NCBI GenBank assembly: GCA_030544215.1
Contig: JARZZO010000011.1
Coordinates: 12,696,001-12,760,000, forward strand
Reading direction: 5' to 3'
Length of the DNA stretch: 64,000 nucleotides
Origin: Zantedeschia hybrid cultivar
Lineage: Eukaryota; Streptophyta; Magnoliopsida; Alismatales; Araceae
The position numbers were made by a program, and so were the translations under genes. The notes below the pieces were generated by a model, which did no database searches, was not told where the DNA came from, and saw only the letters and a list, made by a program, of their open reading frames with translations. Shown here piece by piece: positions 59,701 to 64,000 of this stretch; positions within the stretch are counted from its first letter, which is position 1; every line of letters starts with the position of its first letter.

Positions 59701-61561
59701 GAGGCCTAAAGAACAGATTGACGCAGAAATAAGAAAGGAGATAAGTGAACAACATCAGAATGTCATGTGATTAGAAAGGCCTAAGTAAAGATTGTTATAG
59801 AAATGAAAAATTCAAGAAAATATCAAGAAAGTTTCAGTAGTATCATACAGGACAAAATGAAAAAGTGCTCAAGGTAGCTGGACATACACTAAGTAGACTG
59901 GGCTCACACAACATGCTGGAAGTTCAGAATAAGTGGATAGTAGACGGTTATCATAATTACTTGTTTGCATTAACCATCCATTTCATGATATGCATATTCT
60001 AGATTTTCAGCAACTGTCAGCAACTGTATGATATGATAGTACTCCCAGTTACTGCATGCGTTATTGACATGGAGGTCTTAAATGTTCTCATGCATGCTGT
60101 CTGTGATTGCTAAGGCAGATTTCCTATCCATGAGCAAGCTTTATGGGTTTTAAGCACACCTCCATTATGATAGCACTCAAGTGCCTGACAAGACTTCACT
60201 AAGCAAGAAACTGCAGCAAACACAAACATGGTATCAAGACGGGAAAATAAGGAGAGAGTGACAATTTGTAATTGTTTCTTACAGCATATACAGACCTTTG
60301 TCCAGAATGTAGGGACAAGGATCCTAAATGATTGATCAATTCAGACTGAAACAAAAAGCTGAAAAATTAGAAACATCGTTAACAAAACAAAAGAATTTAT
60401 CAGGTATATAAAGACTATAACATCTACTTTCCAAGTAAAGCTCAACGGAAACCAGACTAACTCTTTAACATTTAAGCGTTTTCAAGAATTATATAGACAT
60501 GTCAATGAAATATATGAATTCTGCCAAGAATGACCAGACTTCCACCACAAAAGGTAACTGACTTCAAAAGAACAGAGACTAAGGAGTGTTCACCTACATG
60601 ATCTTGCATAGACTTGCCAATTGCAGGTAGATGTTTGACCTGTTCGGCACTTTCAATTTTAAAAGGTAACTTTTCTATCACTGGTATAGCTTTGTAGTAG
60701 CTGAAAGACCTCCTGTCATCTCCTAATGCTTCAAGCACATTATTTACAGAATATCAGCAAGCGTGAATCTTAATGACTATTAGTAACTAAAGGATTTGCA
60801 TCAAGGATTCAAGATGCATTATGATCATACCTCTATAGATGTTGATAAGCTTTCCAAAAATATCCGTAATATTCCGATTTAAATTGGGTGGATTGTACAA
60901 TAGTGACAGCTGCAGAGCATGGCATCCATATAAGTACCAAGAAGAATACTGAGTCATATAACATGTTGAAGAAGGAAAAGGATGTGCACCGATCTATCTT
61001 GCAAGAATCAGCCACACAAAGAGAATATGTCTAGAACTAGTTATAGTCTACACTATAGATGAAGCAATGCTAAGGGAGATTGCAGGCAAAATGAACATTT
61101 AAATTAAAATTGTAAAAGTCTATCGAAACAATAAGAACTTCAAATCATACTTCTTTTGATGTGTCAGAGTGATCTGCTGAATGATTTGCAGAACCTGTGC
61201 TAGATCTGTTGCAGGTTTGATCAATAGTATCTTCTTTCAAGATCTGAGCCTCATCTCTGTCATACAGACCATTATATTTATGCTCTGACCCAGCGGCATT
61301 ATTTTGCTCTCCCATCTTTTCACCATCCTTTGGAATTTCTTCTTGCCTTGGTTTTGAGGTTTCAAGTGAAATTCTGGTTCTCTTGGTTTTTGATGAATCA
61401 TCACATAAGACAATGCCAGTTAACATTTCAGAATGCACCGGTACTGCTGGTTTGTTGGCCACACTTCCCCCTTCCAGTTCTATCCTTAAAGCATAAGAAT
61501 CCTCAGGTAACCTTTCTCCTGATCTCAGGCTGCTCTCCAGCCATTCATAGAGAAGTATATT
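20699..61561 (-). CDS. POLL: DNA polymerase lambda (5'-partial in window, 12 exons)
   Basis: A family-X repair polymerase that fills short gaps in base-excision repair and non-homologous end joining in the nucleus. Twelve exons (61561-61151, 60909-60831, 60728-60598, 56607-56545, 47443-47264, 47180-47127, 43411-43323, 30003-29913, 23205-23125, 22795-22728, 20962-20878, 20797-20699) join without frame breaks into 476 codons plus a stop. Order: end of the BRCT region (1-20) and Ser/Pro-type linker (20-137), 8-kDa lyase/HhH domain (about 145-228), fingers with [19 protein letters not shown] (229-306), palm with CGGSYRRGK and the catalytic pair GDLD (Asp324, Asp326), third catalytic Asp in RIDFK (Asp391), then AWTGND and thumb to the conserved end [11 protein letters not shown]. 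The BRCT exon(s) must lie beyond 64000. Introns range from 80 bp to 13.3 kb; the large ones hold transposons. All junctions are GT-AG. Confidence 0.97.
20878..20962 (-). CDS. POLL: POLL exon K
   Basis: 85 bases reading [20 protein letters not shown] through HGKR. The acceptor is CTTCAG|GTT and the donor is CGG|GTAAGC. Confidence 0.96.
20963..22727. other. POLL intron J-K (1.77 kb), with a short tandem duplication
   Basis: At about 21725-21935 a ~110-bp unit occurs twice (GAACGGAGCTCCAAGAAGCCCT and GAGTCCCCAAAGAACAGAA in each copy), followed by a (GA)n run at 21943-21964. No genes. Confidence 0.7.
22728..22795 (-). CDS. POLL: POLL exon J
   Basis: 68 bases reading [20 protein letters not shown] through NR. 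It contains the TG(N) turn next to the nascent base pair. The acceptor is TTTGCAG|GTA. The donor CG|GTGAGT leaves two bases of an Arg codon. Confidence 0.96.
23125..23205 (-). CDS. POLL: POLL exon I (third catalytic Asp)
   Basis: 27 codons reading [18 protein letters not shown] to RHRIDFK. The Asp of RIDFK is the third metal ligand. The acceptor is TTGCAG|GGA and the donor is AAG|GTATGG. Confidence 0.97.
23279..24213 (-). mobile_element. LINE 3'-end fragments
   Basis: Minus-strand 24213-23770 encodes the LINE C-terminal zinc-finger region: [11 protein letters not shown] followed by C-x2-type [19 protein letters not shown], with one Cys changed to Tyr. The 3' end is at a TGGTACCATCCACTTTCC and A-run near 23407. 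A second LINE-like tail, GTCACCTTCTAAAAAAAA (minus), ends at 23279. The fragments lack RT and sit in POLL intron H-I. Confidence 0.8.
24214..25870. other. POLL intron H-I, no recognised gene
   Basis: Two minus-strand frames (24441-24893, 24829-25065) and some GC-rich stretches, none recognised. A short GAGAGAGCATTAGTTC duplication lies at about 25505. The remainder is plain. Confidence 0.3.
26014..26864 (+). repeat. Insertion in the 5' LTR: two tandem copies of a ~420-bp unit
   Basis: Units 26017-26456 and 26457-26864 share GGGACAAAGGGAAAGAGGGG-type starts, CCTCGGCCTCGCACCAGAGG, CGGCGTCGCACCGGGGGCAG and CCAAGCATTACATAAG. The block is absent from the 3' LTR at the matching place and is bounded by GATGTG on both sides (26008-26013, 26865-26870), a likely 6-bp target duplication. 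Confidence 0.75.
27281..27440. mobile_element. hAT-type MITE, 160 bp, perfect 8-bp TSD
   Basis: Ends CATGGTTGGCAGTAC and GTACTGCCATCCTTG (inverted). It is flanked on both sides by TCCACATC (27273-27280, 27441-27448). The interior is rich in CCGATACTGGTACC-like words. It lies inside the non-autonomous LTR element and is therefore younger than it. Confidence 0.92.
29490..29912. other. POLL intron H-I, short stretch next to exon H
   Basis: Includes a CCACCCCCACCCC simple run at about 29745-29762. Nothing else was seen. Confidence 0.5.
29913..30003 (-). CDS. POLL: POLL exon H
   Basis: 91 bases reading [20 protein letters not shown] to FSTHSEE. The acceptor is GTCTCCAG|CCA and the donor is GAG|GTATGT. 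The intron between exons G and H is 13.3 kb, the largest in POLL here. Confidence 0.95.
30004..31725. other. POLL intron G-H, no recognised gene
   Basis: AT-rich sequence. A 74-codon minus frame at 31095-30871 ([14 protein letters not shown]) and the direct repeat ATGTTGGTTTGAGAATCTATGCAG (31048, 31123) are the only structure noticed. Confidence 0.35.
31731..32171 (+). repeat. Tandem array, 5 copies of ~88 bp
   Basis: Units start at about 31731, 31819, 31908, 31997 and 32083. Each contains TCAAAGC(T/C)(C/T)CGG, TTAGGGTCACTTTCA, GTGCCCTAAA and GGGTATTCATACC. Copies are imperfect, so the array is old. Confidence 0.85.
32270..32640. repeat. C-tract / CCACCC minisatellite with CCACCGG words
   Basis: Three near-identical units of ~58 bp (about 32415-32570) consist of a 10-17-base C run, CACCCACCCAACCGGTTCCC and ATCTCTATCCTTTCTCTC. 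They lie between CCACCGGTGG and a G run at about 32617-32631. The base words resemble the CCACCGG segment of the 2.8-kb LTR-like repeat in reverse orientation. Confidence 0.85.
32800..33270 (+). repeat. Tandem array, ~3 copies of ~160 bp
   Basis: Each unit contains GGTTTACTCTTATT(G/A)GTA, GTTCATTCTTAAT, ATGTGGTTATTGGTTCTCTC, GAGCGGC(C/T)ATA and CATTTTATTAAAGTGA. No coding potential. Confidence 0.85.
33511..34049. mobile_element. hAT-type MITE, 539 bp, perfect 8-bp TSD
   Basis: Starts TAAGGATGTAAACGG and ends CCGTTGACAACCCTA (imperfect inverted ends). It is flanked by CTTTAAAG at 33503-33510 and 34050-34057. The interior is dense in ATCGGAATCGGAAA and TTTCCGATTCCGAT words on both arms. It does not encode a transposase. 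Confidence 0.9.
34250..34440 (-). repeat. Diverged minus-strand relative of the LTR-like repeat start
   Basis: On the minus strand it reads CTGGGATTAGTC-like sequence, then TGACCTCTCCTCACTGACCT, CGGTCTGTGTTAATTACGTC and CAACCCTTGATTAACTGTC, matching 5700-5830 and 62000-62130 in order. With the CCACCGG segment at 32270-32640 it may be one degraded inverted copy. Confidence 0.65.
34441..35213. other. POLL intron G-H, AT-rich, no gene
   Basis: Poly-A and TA runs (34750-34800) and a GATCGG-rich patch at 35015-35070 similar in style to the ends of the hAT element at 35922. Nothing further was identified. Confidence 0.4.
35922..38980 (-). mobile_element. hAT transposon with perfect 8-bp TSD, nested in the RTE LINE
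   Basis: Flanked by GTTTTAGT at 35914-35921 and 38981-38988. Terminal inverted repeats are CAAGGTAGGCC and, in the complement, CATGGTCGGCC. Both subterminal regions are full of TCGG/CCGAC/GATCC words. Length is 3,059 bp. It carries a minus-strand transposase remnant without the N-terminal BED finger and DUF659 part, so it is probably non-autonomous. Confidence 0.95.
36542..38446 (-). pseudogene. hAT transposase remnant (N-terminally truncated)
   Basis: In order: 38446-37950, the RNase-H-fold part ([36 protein letters not shown]); about 37860-37660, the continuation (FFNPRYQY); 37559-37293, the hAT dimerisation domain ([20 protein letters not shown]); and 37256-36542, an acidic/Ser-rich C-terminal tail. 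One in-frame stop (37293-37295) separates the dimerisation domain from the tail, which continues in the same frame. A frameshift follows near 36750. The expected BED zinc finger and CDGWTD motif are absent from the element. Confidence 0.88.
40785..41836. mobile_element. GGTTTGG-rich TIR element (hAT-like), ~1.05 kb
   Basis: The left end has TGTTCACGGG and the right end GTGAACACCCCCTA (inverted). Flanks are GTCCAGAG (40777-40784) and GTCCAGAC (41837-41844), a 7/8 target duplication. Subterminal AAACCAAACC and GGTTTGGTTT words occur on both sides. The middle (41090-41480) has mixed-composition open frames on both strands that could be captured host sequence; no protein was recognised. Confidence 0.75.
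41837..43322. other. POLL intron G-H next to exon G, with a LINE-like tail
   Basis: At about 42270-42346 the sequence TTTAATGAATCTGTGACTTT followed by CGTTGCTTTTCAAAAAAA resembles the 3' end of a plant L1 LINE (plus). The rest shows nothing. Confidence 0.45.
43323..43411 (-). CDS. POLL: POLL exon G (catalytic Asp pair)
   Basis: 89 bases reading [13 protein letters not shown] then [14 protein letters not shown]. It contains the triphosphate-binding GGSYRRGK and two of the three metal-binding aspartates. The acceptor is TTTGAAG|GTA. The donor AAAG|GTCGAA leaves two bases of a Ser codon. Confidence 0.96.
43412..44110. other. POLL intron F-G, no gene
   Basis: AT-rich sequence with a C7-T9 run at about 44040. 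No structure was recognised. Confidence 0.5.
44112..45640. mobile_element. Probable TIR DNA element with internal duplication
   Basis: The left end is CTATGTTTGGCATTGGGATAGG and the right end is CTTATCCTGATACCAAACAGG (inverted, imperfect). GGGATAAG/CTTATCCC words lie near both ends. Inside, a block with GTTGTTAACCCATATT, TAGGTAGAATAATTG, GGTTTAC(C)AAAAAATTT and GGAATAAGCGGGGC occurs twice (about 44830-45185 and 45190-45512), with a further partial copy from about 44650. No transposase. Confidence 0.6.
44201..44411. mobile_element. hAT-type MITE, 211 bp, same family as 27281-27440
   Basis: Starts CATGGTTGGTAGTATCGG and ends CCGAGATTGCCATCCTTG. Flanks TCATGCAG and CCGTACAG match at 5 of 8 positions and differ only by transitions, as expected for an old duplication. 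It is inserted inside the 44112-45640 element. Confidence 0.75.
45900..46570 (-). mobile_element. Probable LINE 3' fragment, strongly decayed
   Basis: The minus strand near 46520-46290 gives an ETLDHSF segment followed after about 40 codons by [14 protein letters not shown], the spacing and wording seen at the C-terminus of plant L1 ORF2. Frames are broken throughout. The neighbouring open frame 46811-46614 was not recognised. Confidence 0.5.
46571..47126. other. POLL intron F-G next to exon F, no gene
   Basis: No further feature was recognised. Confidence 0.5.
47127..47180 (-). CDS. POLL: POLL exon F
   Basis: 18 codons reading [18 protein letters not shown]. The acceptor is AAGGTAG|GTT and the donor is GGG|GTATGT. 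It is separated from exon E by only 83 bases. Confidence 0.93.
47264..47443 (-). CDS. POLL: POLL exon E (fingers)
   Basis: 60 codons with the fingers helix-hairpin-helix [20 protein letters not shown] and DLKNEDSLT through KIPREE. The acceptor is TTTGAAG|GTC and the donor is GAG|GTAATG. It lies 9.1 kb from exon D because of the hAT and solo-LTR insertions. Confidence 0.97.
47816..48458. mobile_element. GGTTTGG-rich TIR element (hAT-like), ~640 bp
   Basis: Starts CTAAGGGTGTTCACGG and ends GTGAAAACCCCTA (inverted). Flanks TCAAGAGG (47808-47815) and TCAGGAGT (48459-48466) match at 6 of 8. GGTTTGGTTTGG and CCAAACCAAA words are dense near both ends. It has the same type of ends as 40785-41836 but little shared interior. 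Confidence 0.75.
48649..50378. mobile_element. Solo LTR, 1,730 bp, perfect 5-bp TSD
   Basis: Starts TGTAAGGTTCTCG and ends CCACCTAAGACTAACA. It is flanked by GGAAG on both sides (48644-48648, 50379-50383). There is no primer-binding site, polypurine tract or coding region inside. Its AATAAAAGAATGAGATTATA-type end resembles Copia LTRs, but the superfamily is an inference. It contains a ~190-bp internal tandem duplication (about 48738-48930 and 48924-49110; GTGATCAGACATCACCTTG and CTCCTC(A/G)CGACGGATTT in each). Confidence 0.92.
50570..51475 (+). repeat. Tandem array, 6 copies of ~152 bp
   Basis: Units start at about 50570, 50724, 50876, 51028, 51181 and 51333. Each contains TTTTACC(C/T)TAATTAGC, GGTAAAAATTGGGAC, TGTCTAATTACCTTA, TTCATTGCATTAATTAGAGT and GTGGGTTAATTAG. 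The array ends about 55 bases before the ATG-like start of the hAT coding remnant. Confidence 0.92.
51532..55104 (+). pseudogene. hAT transposase remnant with BED finger
   Basis: The full domain order is visible despite stops and frameshifts. BED zinc finger at 51617-51730 ([15 protein letters not shown], where the second Cys of the CxxC is Tyr, then [11 protein letters not shown]). DUF659-type block at about 52330-52620 ([26 protein letters not shown]). Catalytic-core continuation at 52776-53030 ([26 protein letters not shown]). Dimerisation domain at 53760-53935 ([31 protein letters not shown]). C-terminal tail to 55104, ending in a Tyr-rich SYYQY-type motif. Broken frames and the lost zinc ligand make it non-functional. 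Confidence 0.88.
55463..56544. other. POLL intron D-E next to exon D
   Basis: A short direct repeat, ACTCCAAGTG(T)ACCCTGCTGCC at 55463 and 55562, lies right at the hAT end. Otherwise it is plain AT-rich sequence. Confidence 0.5.
56545..56607 (-). CDS. POLL: POLL exon D
   Basis: 63 bases (21 codons) reading [20 protein letters not shown]. It completes the 8-kDa domain. The acceptor is ACTTGCAG|ATT and the donor is AAG|GTACTG. The intron before it (56608-60597) carries LINE fragments. Confidence 0.95.
56608..57771. other. POLL intron C-D, with a ~160-bp tandem duplication
   Basis: At about 57378-57663 two copies share GGGTTGGG(A/C)TGGGACAG, TTTTGGATACCAGGC, ATCTCAGAAGATGGTTCAAA and ACATGTGTATGAAAGACT. 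No gene. Confidence 0.75.
57772..58450 (-). mobile_element. LINE reverse-transcriptase fragment
   Basis: The minus strand 58448-58221 reads [20 protein letters not shown] and [11 protein letters not shown]. From 58062 to 57772 it reads [17 protein letters not shown] and IRYFGMLL, then [20 protein letters not shown]. These are the L1 RT thumb and connection regions. The YADD region between them is deleted or broken. Confidence 0.85.
58573..59217 (+). mobile_element. LINE 3' end (zf-RVT region to tail)
   Basis: Plus strand [20 protein letters not shown] followed by [18 protein letters not shown] (zf-RVT), then WSIIL and [15 protein letters not shown]. It ends in TTTTATTAATGAATTGTGAC, CTTCGGTCACC and an A-run at 59213-59217, a classic plant L1 3' terminus. 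Orientation is opposite to the neighbouring RT fragment. Confidence 0.88.
59218..60597. other. POLL intron C-D next to exon C, with a 69-bp tandem duplication
   Basis: Two near-identical copies of a 69-bp unit lie at about 59488-59625 (GAACGAGAAATATGCATAAA, CTGGATGTATGGATAAAGTG, GACTACATCAGA). The remaining sequence has no recognised feature. Confidence 0.75.
60598..60728 (-). CDS. POLL: POLL exon C
   Basis: 131 bases reading [20 protein letters not shown] through [12 protein letters not shown]. It is part of the 8-kDa lyase domain with its helix-hairpin-helix (LPAIGK). The donor CAT|GTAGGT splits the helix directly before exon D. Confidence 0.96.
60831..60909 (-). CDS. POLL: POLL exon B
   Basis: 79 bases reading [20 protein letters not shown], the start of the 8-kDa domain. 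The acceptor is CTCTGCAG|CTG and the donor is AGAG|GTATGA. It ends one base into an Ala codon. Confidence 0.95.
61151..61561 (-). CDS. POLL: POLL exon A (end of BRCT region and linker)
   Basis: 137 codons, phase 0. It begins [17 protein letters not shown], the last BRCT helix and its exit, followed by a polar, poorly conserved linker. The acceptor is CTGTTGCAG|AAT, so at least one exon precedes it. The donor is GAA|GTATGA. Confidence 0.93.
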
Positions 61562-61873
61562 CTGCAACAGATATATAAAATTAAAGATCTTGATACTTAA
61601 GTTCATTAAACTCTGTAGAAAGCACGCTTTGAGATAAATCACAACAAAATTAGCATCTATATCTCGGGAATTATAAACTTAAAGGAATCAGAATTCAACT
61701 AGTTAGCATTCCCCACATTACATCTAAAGAAGGTTGCAGTTGCAGAGACAATGAATGAAGACTTGTTTGGTAATGCTCTGAGAACAGATGCAGGTGGATA
61801 GATTGTTATTGGAAAATCTGAGTAACTCCAGCAACAGTGTAAGGGCTCACAAATAAATTATGGGGGTATCTAC
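61562..61873. other. POLL intron upstream of exon A, no exon seen
   Basis: Read on the minus strand for a BRCT exon; none was found. The preceding exon must be beyond the repeat that starts at 61874. Confidence 0.6.
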
Positions 61874-64000
61874 TGTTGGTTCGGGACCTGACCTAGCATG
61901 TCTCTCCTATCGGATTTGAGGGATCCGGTCGTATTTTAGGATTTTTTGTTTTATCAGGAGAAATATAGGTCGGTTTTATGTATTTTATTTATTGGACTAT
62001 GAGAGTTTGGGATTAGCTCTCAGGGAGTCCGGGACTTCGGATCAGGCGAAGATCCGAGTATATGACCTCTCTCCACTGACCTCGGTCAGTGTTAATTACG
62101 TCGAGCAACCACTCGACAACCCTTGATTAACCGTCCGTATGATGCCCTTCTAACATGCAACATTACTACTACAGGCAGCACATGCATATGAAGATATATT
62201 TTAGGTTAAGCTCTTGGCCTCACCCAAGTTTTATAAGGTTTTGGATTGACTTCGAGTTATCTAGATTGATTCCAAGTTATCTGGATTGATTCCAAGTATT
62301 TTAGACCCATAAGGGTATTTTTGTAATTATGCCAAGTTGGAGGGAATAGGAGTATTATGGTCATTTTAAGTTTTTTAGCATTTTCAGGAAAACTTGAAAA
62401 CCCTTAAAATGTATTTTAGGATTATTTTAAACATGTTTAAGTTATAGGGGTATTTTGGTAATTTTACATGAAATCGGGTTTATTAGACTTAGAGTCTATA
62501 TTTTTCCTGAGATTTTTTATTTATTTTTATCATATTGAGGGTATTTTGAGCATAAGAGAGATTTTGACATTTTTTAAGAATTTTATGTGATTTTTACAAA
62601 TTTTATTGTGGATGAGGGTATTTTTGGTTCATTAAGTTTTTAGGGGTATTTTAGATATTTCGAAAATTTTATATGTTTTCAGGTTTGGTTTCCTGATTTT
62701 TACTGTTTTTTACTGATTAATTTACTGGTTTTTATTAATTAATTGAATATATGAAGGGTATTTAAGTTATACTTTTGGTTTTATATGATTTTCAGATTAG
62801 GTTTCTGATTTTTTACTGATTATTAGAAATTTTCTGATATTTATGTTCATTTTACCAATTTTTAAATAATTTTTTACAGGTTTTATTAATTAATTAATCA
62901 TGAAGGGTATTTAAGTCATTTTTAACTTAAGTATATTATTTTTATGAATCTATGCTTAGTTATATATCAGGTGAGGCCAAGATTAGGTTAAGAGAATGCA
63001 CATATTTTAATTCATTTTTTTAGAGTAATTAGAAAATTAAATATATATATTAAAGTATTAAAATATGGTATTAATTATTTAATTTGATGACACAGGCACA
63101 CATTTTGACATAAAATAGCCATTTTTATTTCAGCAGAACTTCGCCTTATGAAGAAGGCTTTTACAAGAGACAATTCGGCAGAGCTTCCCTTTAGGAATAA
63201 ATCTTAAGAAGAGAGCTCTCCGGGACGAGAAGATCCTCCAAAACGCAGCAAACTCGGGTGAGAAACACCAAGTTTGGTCTTGAACGCAGCAGAACCTCTC
63301 CTTAGAAATTTCTCACCCTTTGAATATGTAGAGTGGTGTATGCCCTTATGTGTGTTGAGTTGAGGACCATGGGGTCTTATTTATAGGCCCCAAATTGGGC
63401 CCAGTGGGGGGTGCCACCGGGGAGGCCCGAGGTGGGGGGGTACCCACCAATTTCCTTCTCTCCCCTCTCCTTCTCTTTTTTTTATTATTTAAGAGGGGTG
63501 AGAGAAGAGAGAGAATGAGAGTGGGGGGGGGGGGGGGGGGGGGGGTCCGGTGGGCACCCCCATCGGTTCCAACCGGTGGGGGGTGCCACCGGTTTGGACC
63601 CCCCACCGGTTGGGAACCGGTGGGGGGTTCCTCCTCCTTTTCCCTCCCCTTTCTTGTTTCATTAATGGAACTTAGCCCATTAATCTCCTCTTTGGCCAAG
63701 TGTGAAAGGGGTTAAGATGGGGGATTTAAATGAGGGCCTTGTGTGGGATTCTTAAACAAGTGCGAAAAGGGTTTAAGAACCCATTAATTCTCACCCCTCT
63801 TTAATCAATCTCCCCCCCCTCCCCCCCCCCCCCCATTTTGAATTTCAAAAGAGAGAAGAGGGAGGGAACTCCTCCCCCCCCCCCCCGCCCACCGGATCCT
63901 CTCTTGGAACCGGTGGGGGTCCCCCCCACCGGTTTCTTCTCTCTCTCCTCCCTCCTCCTTGCCTATTTAAATAAAAGGGGGAAGTAAGAGAGGGGGTCCA
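61874..64000 (+). mobile_element. Long LTR-like repeat, copy 2 (cut by window edge)
   Basis: Starts TGTTGGTTCGGGACC and follows 5561-7640 nearly block for block: CTCCACTGACCTCGGTCAG, TTAATTAATTAATCATGA, GAAGAAGGCTTTTACAA, TATTTATAGGCCCCAAATTG and the CCACCGG segment (63400-63940). Small indels separate the copies. It lies in the POLL intron upstream of exon A. The G run at about 63523-63545 and the C runs at 63812-63834 are longer than in copy 1. Confidence 0.8.

Noticed and set aside
61562..61873. Search for the missing POLL BRCT exon
   Set aside because: No frame with BRCT character was found. The exon is inferred to be outside the window.
1..64000. CRISPR arrays, tRNA genes, riboswitches, bacterial operons
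   Set aside because: No regularly spaced short repeats with unique spacers, and no tRNA-like A/B-box folding sequence noted. Introns and LINE/hAT content mark the window as plant nuclear DNA.

Overview
The window is a piece of a plant nuclear genome, almost certainly an angiosperm. The evidence is two recognisable plant genes split by canonical GT-AG introns, together with plant-type L1 and RTE LINEs, hAT transposons and their MITEs, a solo LTR, and AT-rich introns of up to 15 kb. I cannot assign a species. No bacterial, organellar or viral genes, rRNA, tRNA or CRISPR arrays were seen.

Only two genes can be supported, both on the minus strand. The first is DNA polymerase lambda (POLL). Twelve exons are present between 61561 and 20699 and join without a frame break into 476 codons plus a stop; the 5' exon(s) for the N-terminal BRCT region lie beyond base 64000. 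The second is PLASTID REDOX INSENSITIVE 2 (PRIN2), with three exons between 15777 and 149 that join into 198 codons plus a stop. They lie head-to-tail with about 4.9 kb between coding ends. In Arabidopsis the same two genes have adjacent locus numbers, so this looks like conserved microsynteny across a much expanded region.

Almost everything else is intronic or intergenic repeat. PRIN2 intron 2 (344-15229) holds a decayed L1 LINE, an array of about 195-bp units carrying a palindromic GAGTCTGCGCA motif, and an LTR-like repeat of about 2.8 kb that splits the array. The intergenic stretch (15778-20698) holds a large fold-back element of about 0.9 kb and a direct duplication. The POLL introns hold, in order from low to high coordinates: LINE 3' fragments (23.3-24.2 kb); a non-autonomous LTR element (25.9-29.5 kb) whose 5' LTR is interrupted; several tandem arrays and C-rich tracts (31.7-33.3 kb); a MITE (33.5 kb); an RTE LINE split by a 3.06-kb hAT element with a perfect 8-bp target duplication (35.2-40.7 kb); two GGTTTGG-rich TIR elements (40.8 and 47.8 kb); a duplicated DNA element (44.1-45.6 kb); a decayed hAT element carrying a nested solo LTR and six 152-bp tandem repeats (48.5-55.5 kb); LINE pieces (57.8-59.2 kb); and a second copy of the 2.8-kb LTR-like repeat running off the right end (61874-64000).

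No new multi-gene system was found. The most useful observations are the POLL-PRIN2 linkage, the extreme intron growth in both genes, the dated nesting of transposons, and several undescribed-looking tandem or palindromic repeats.
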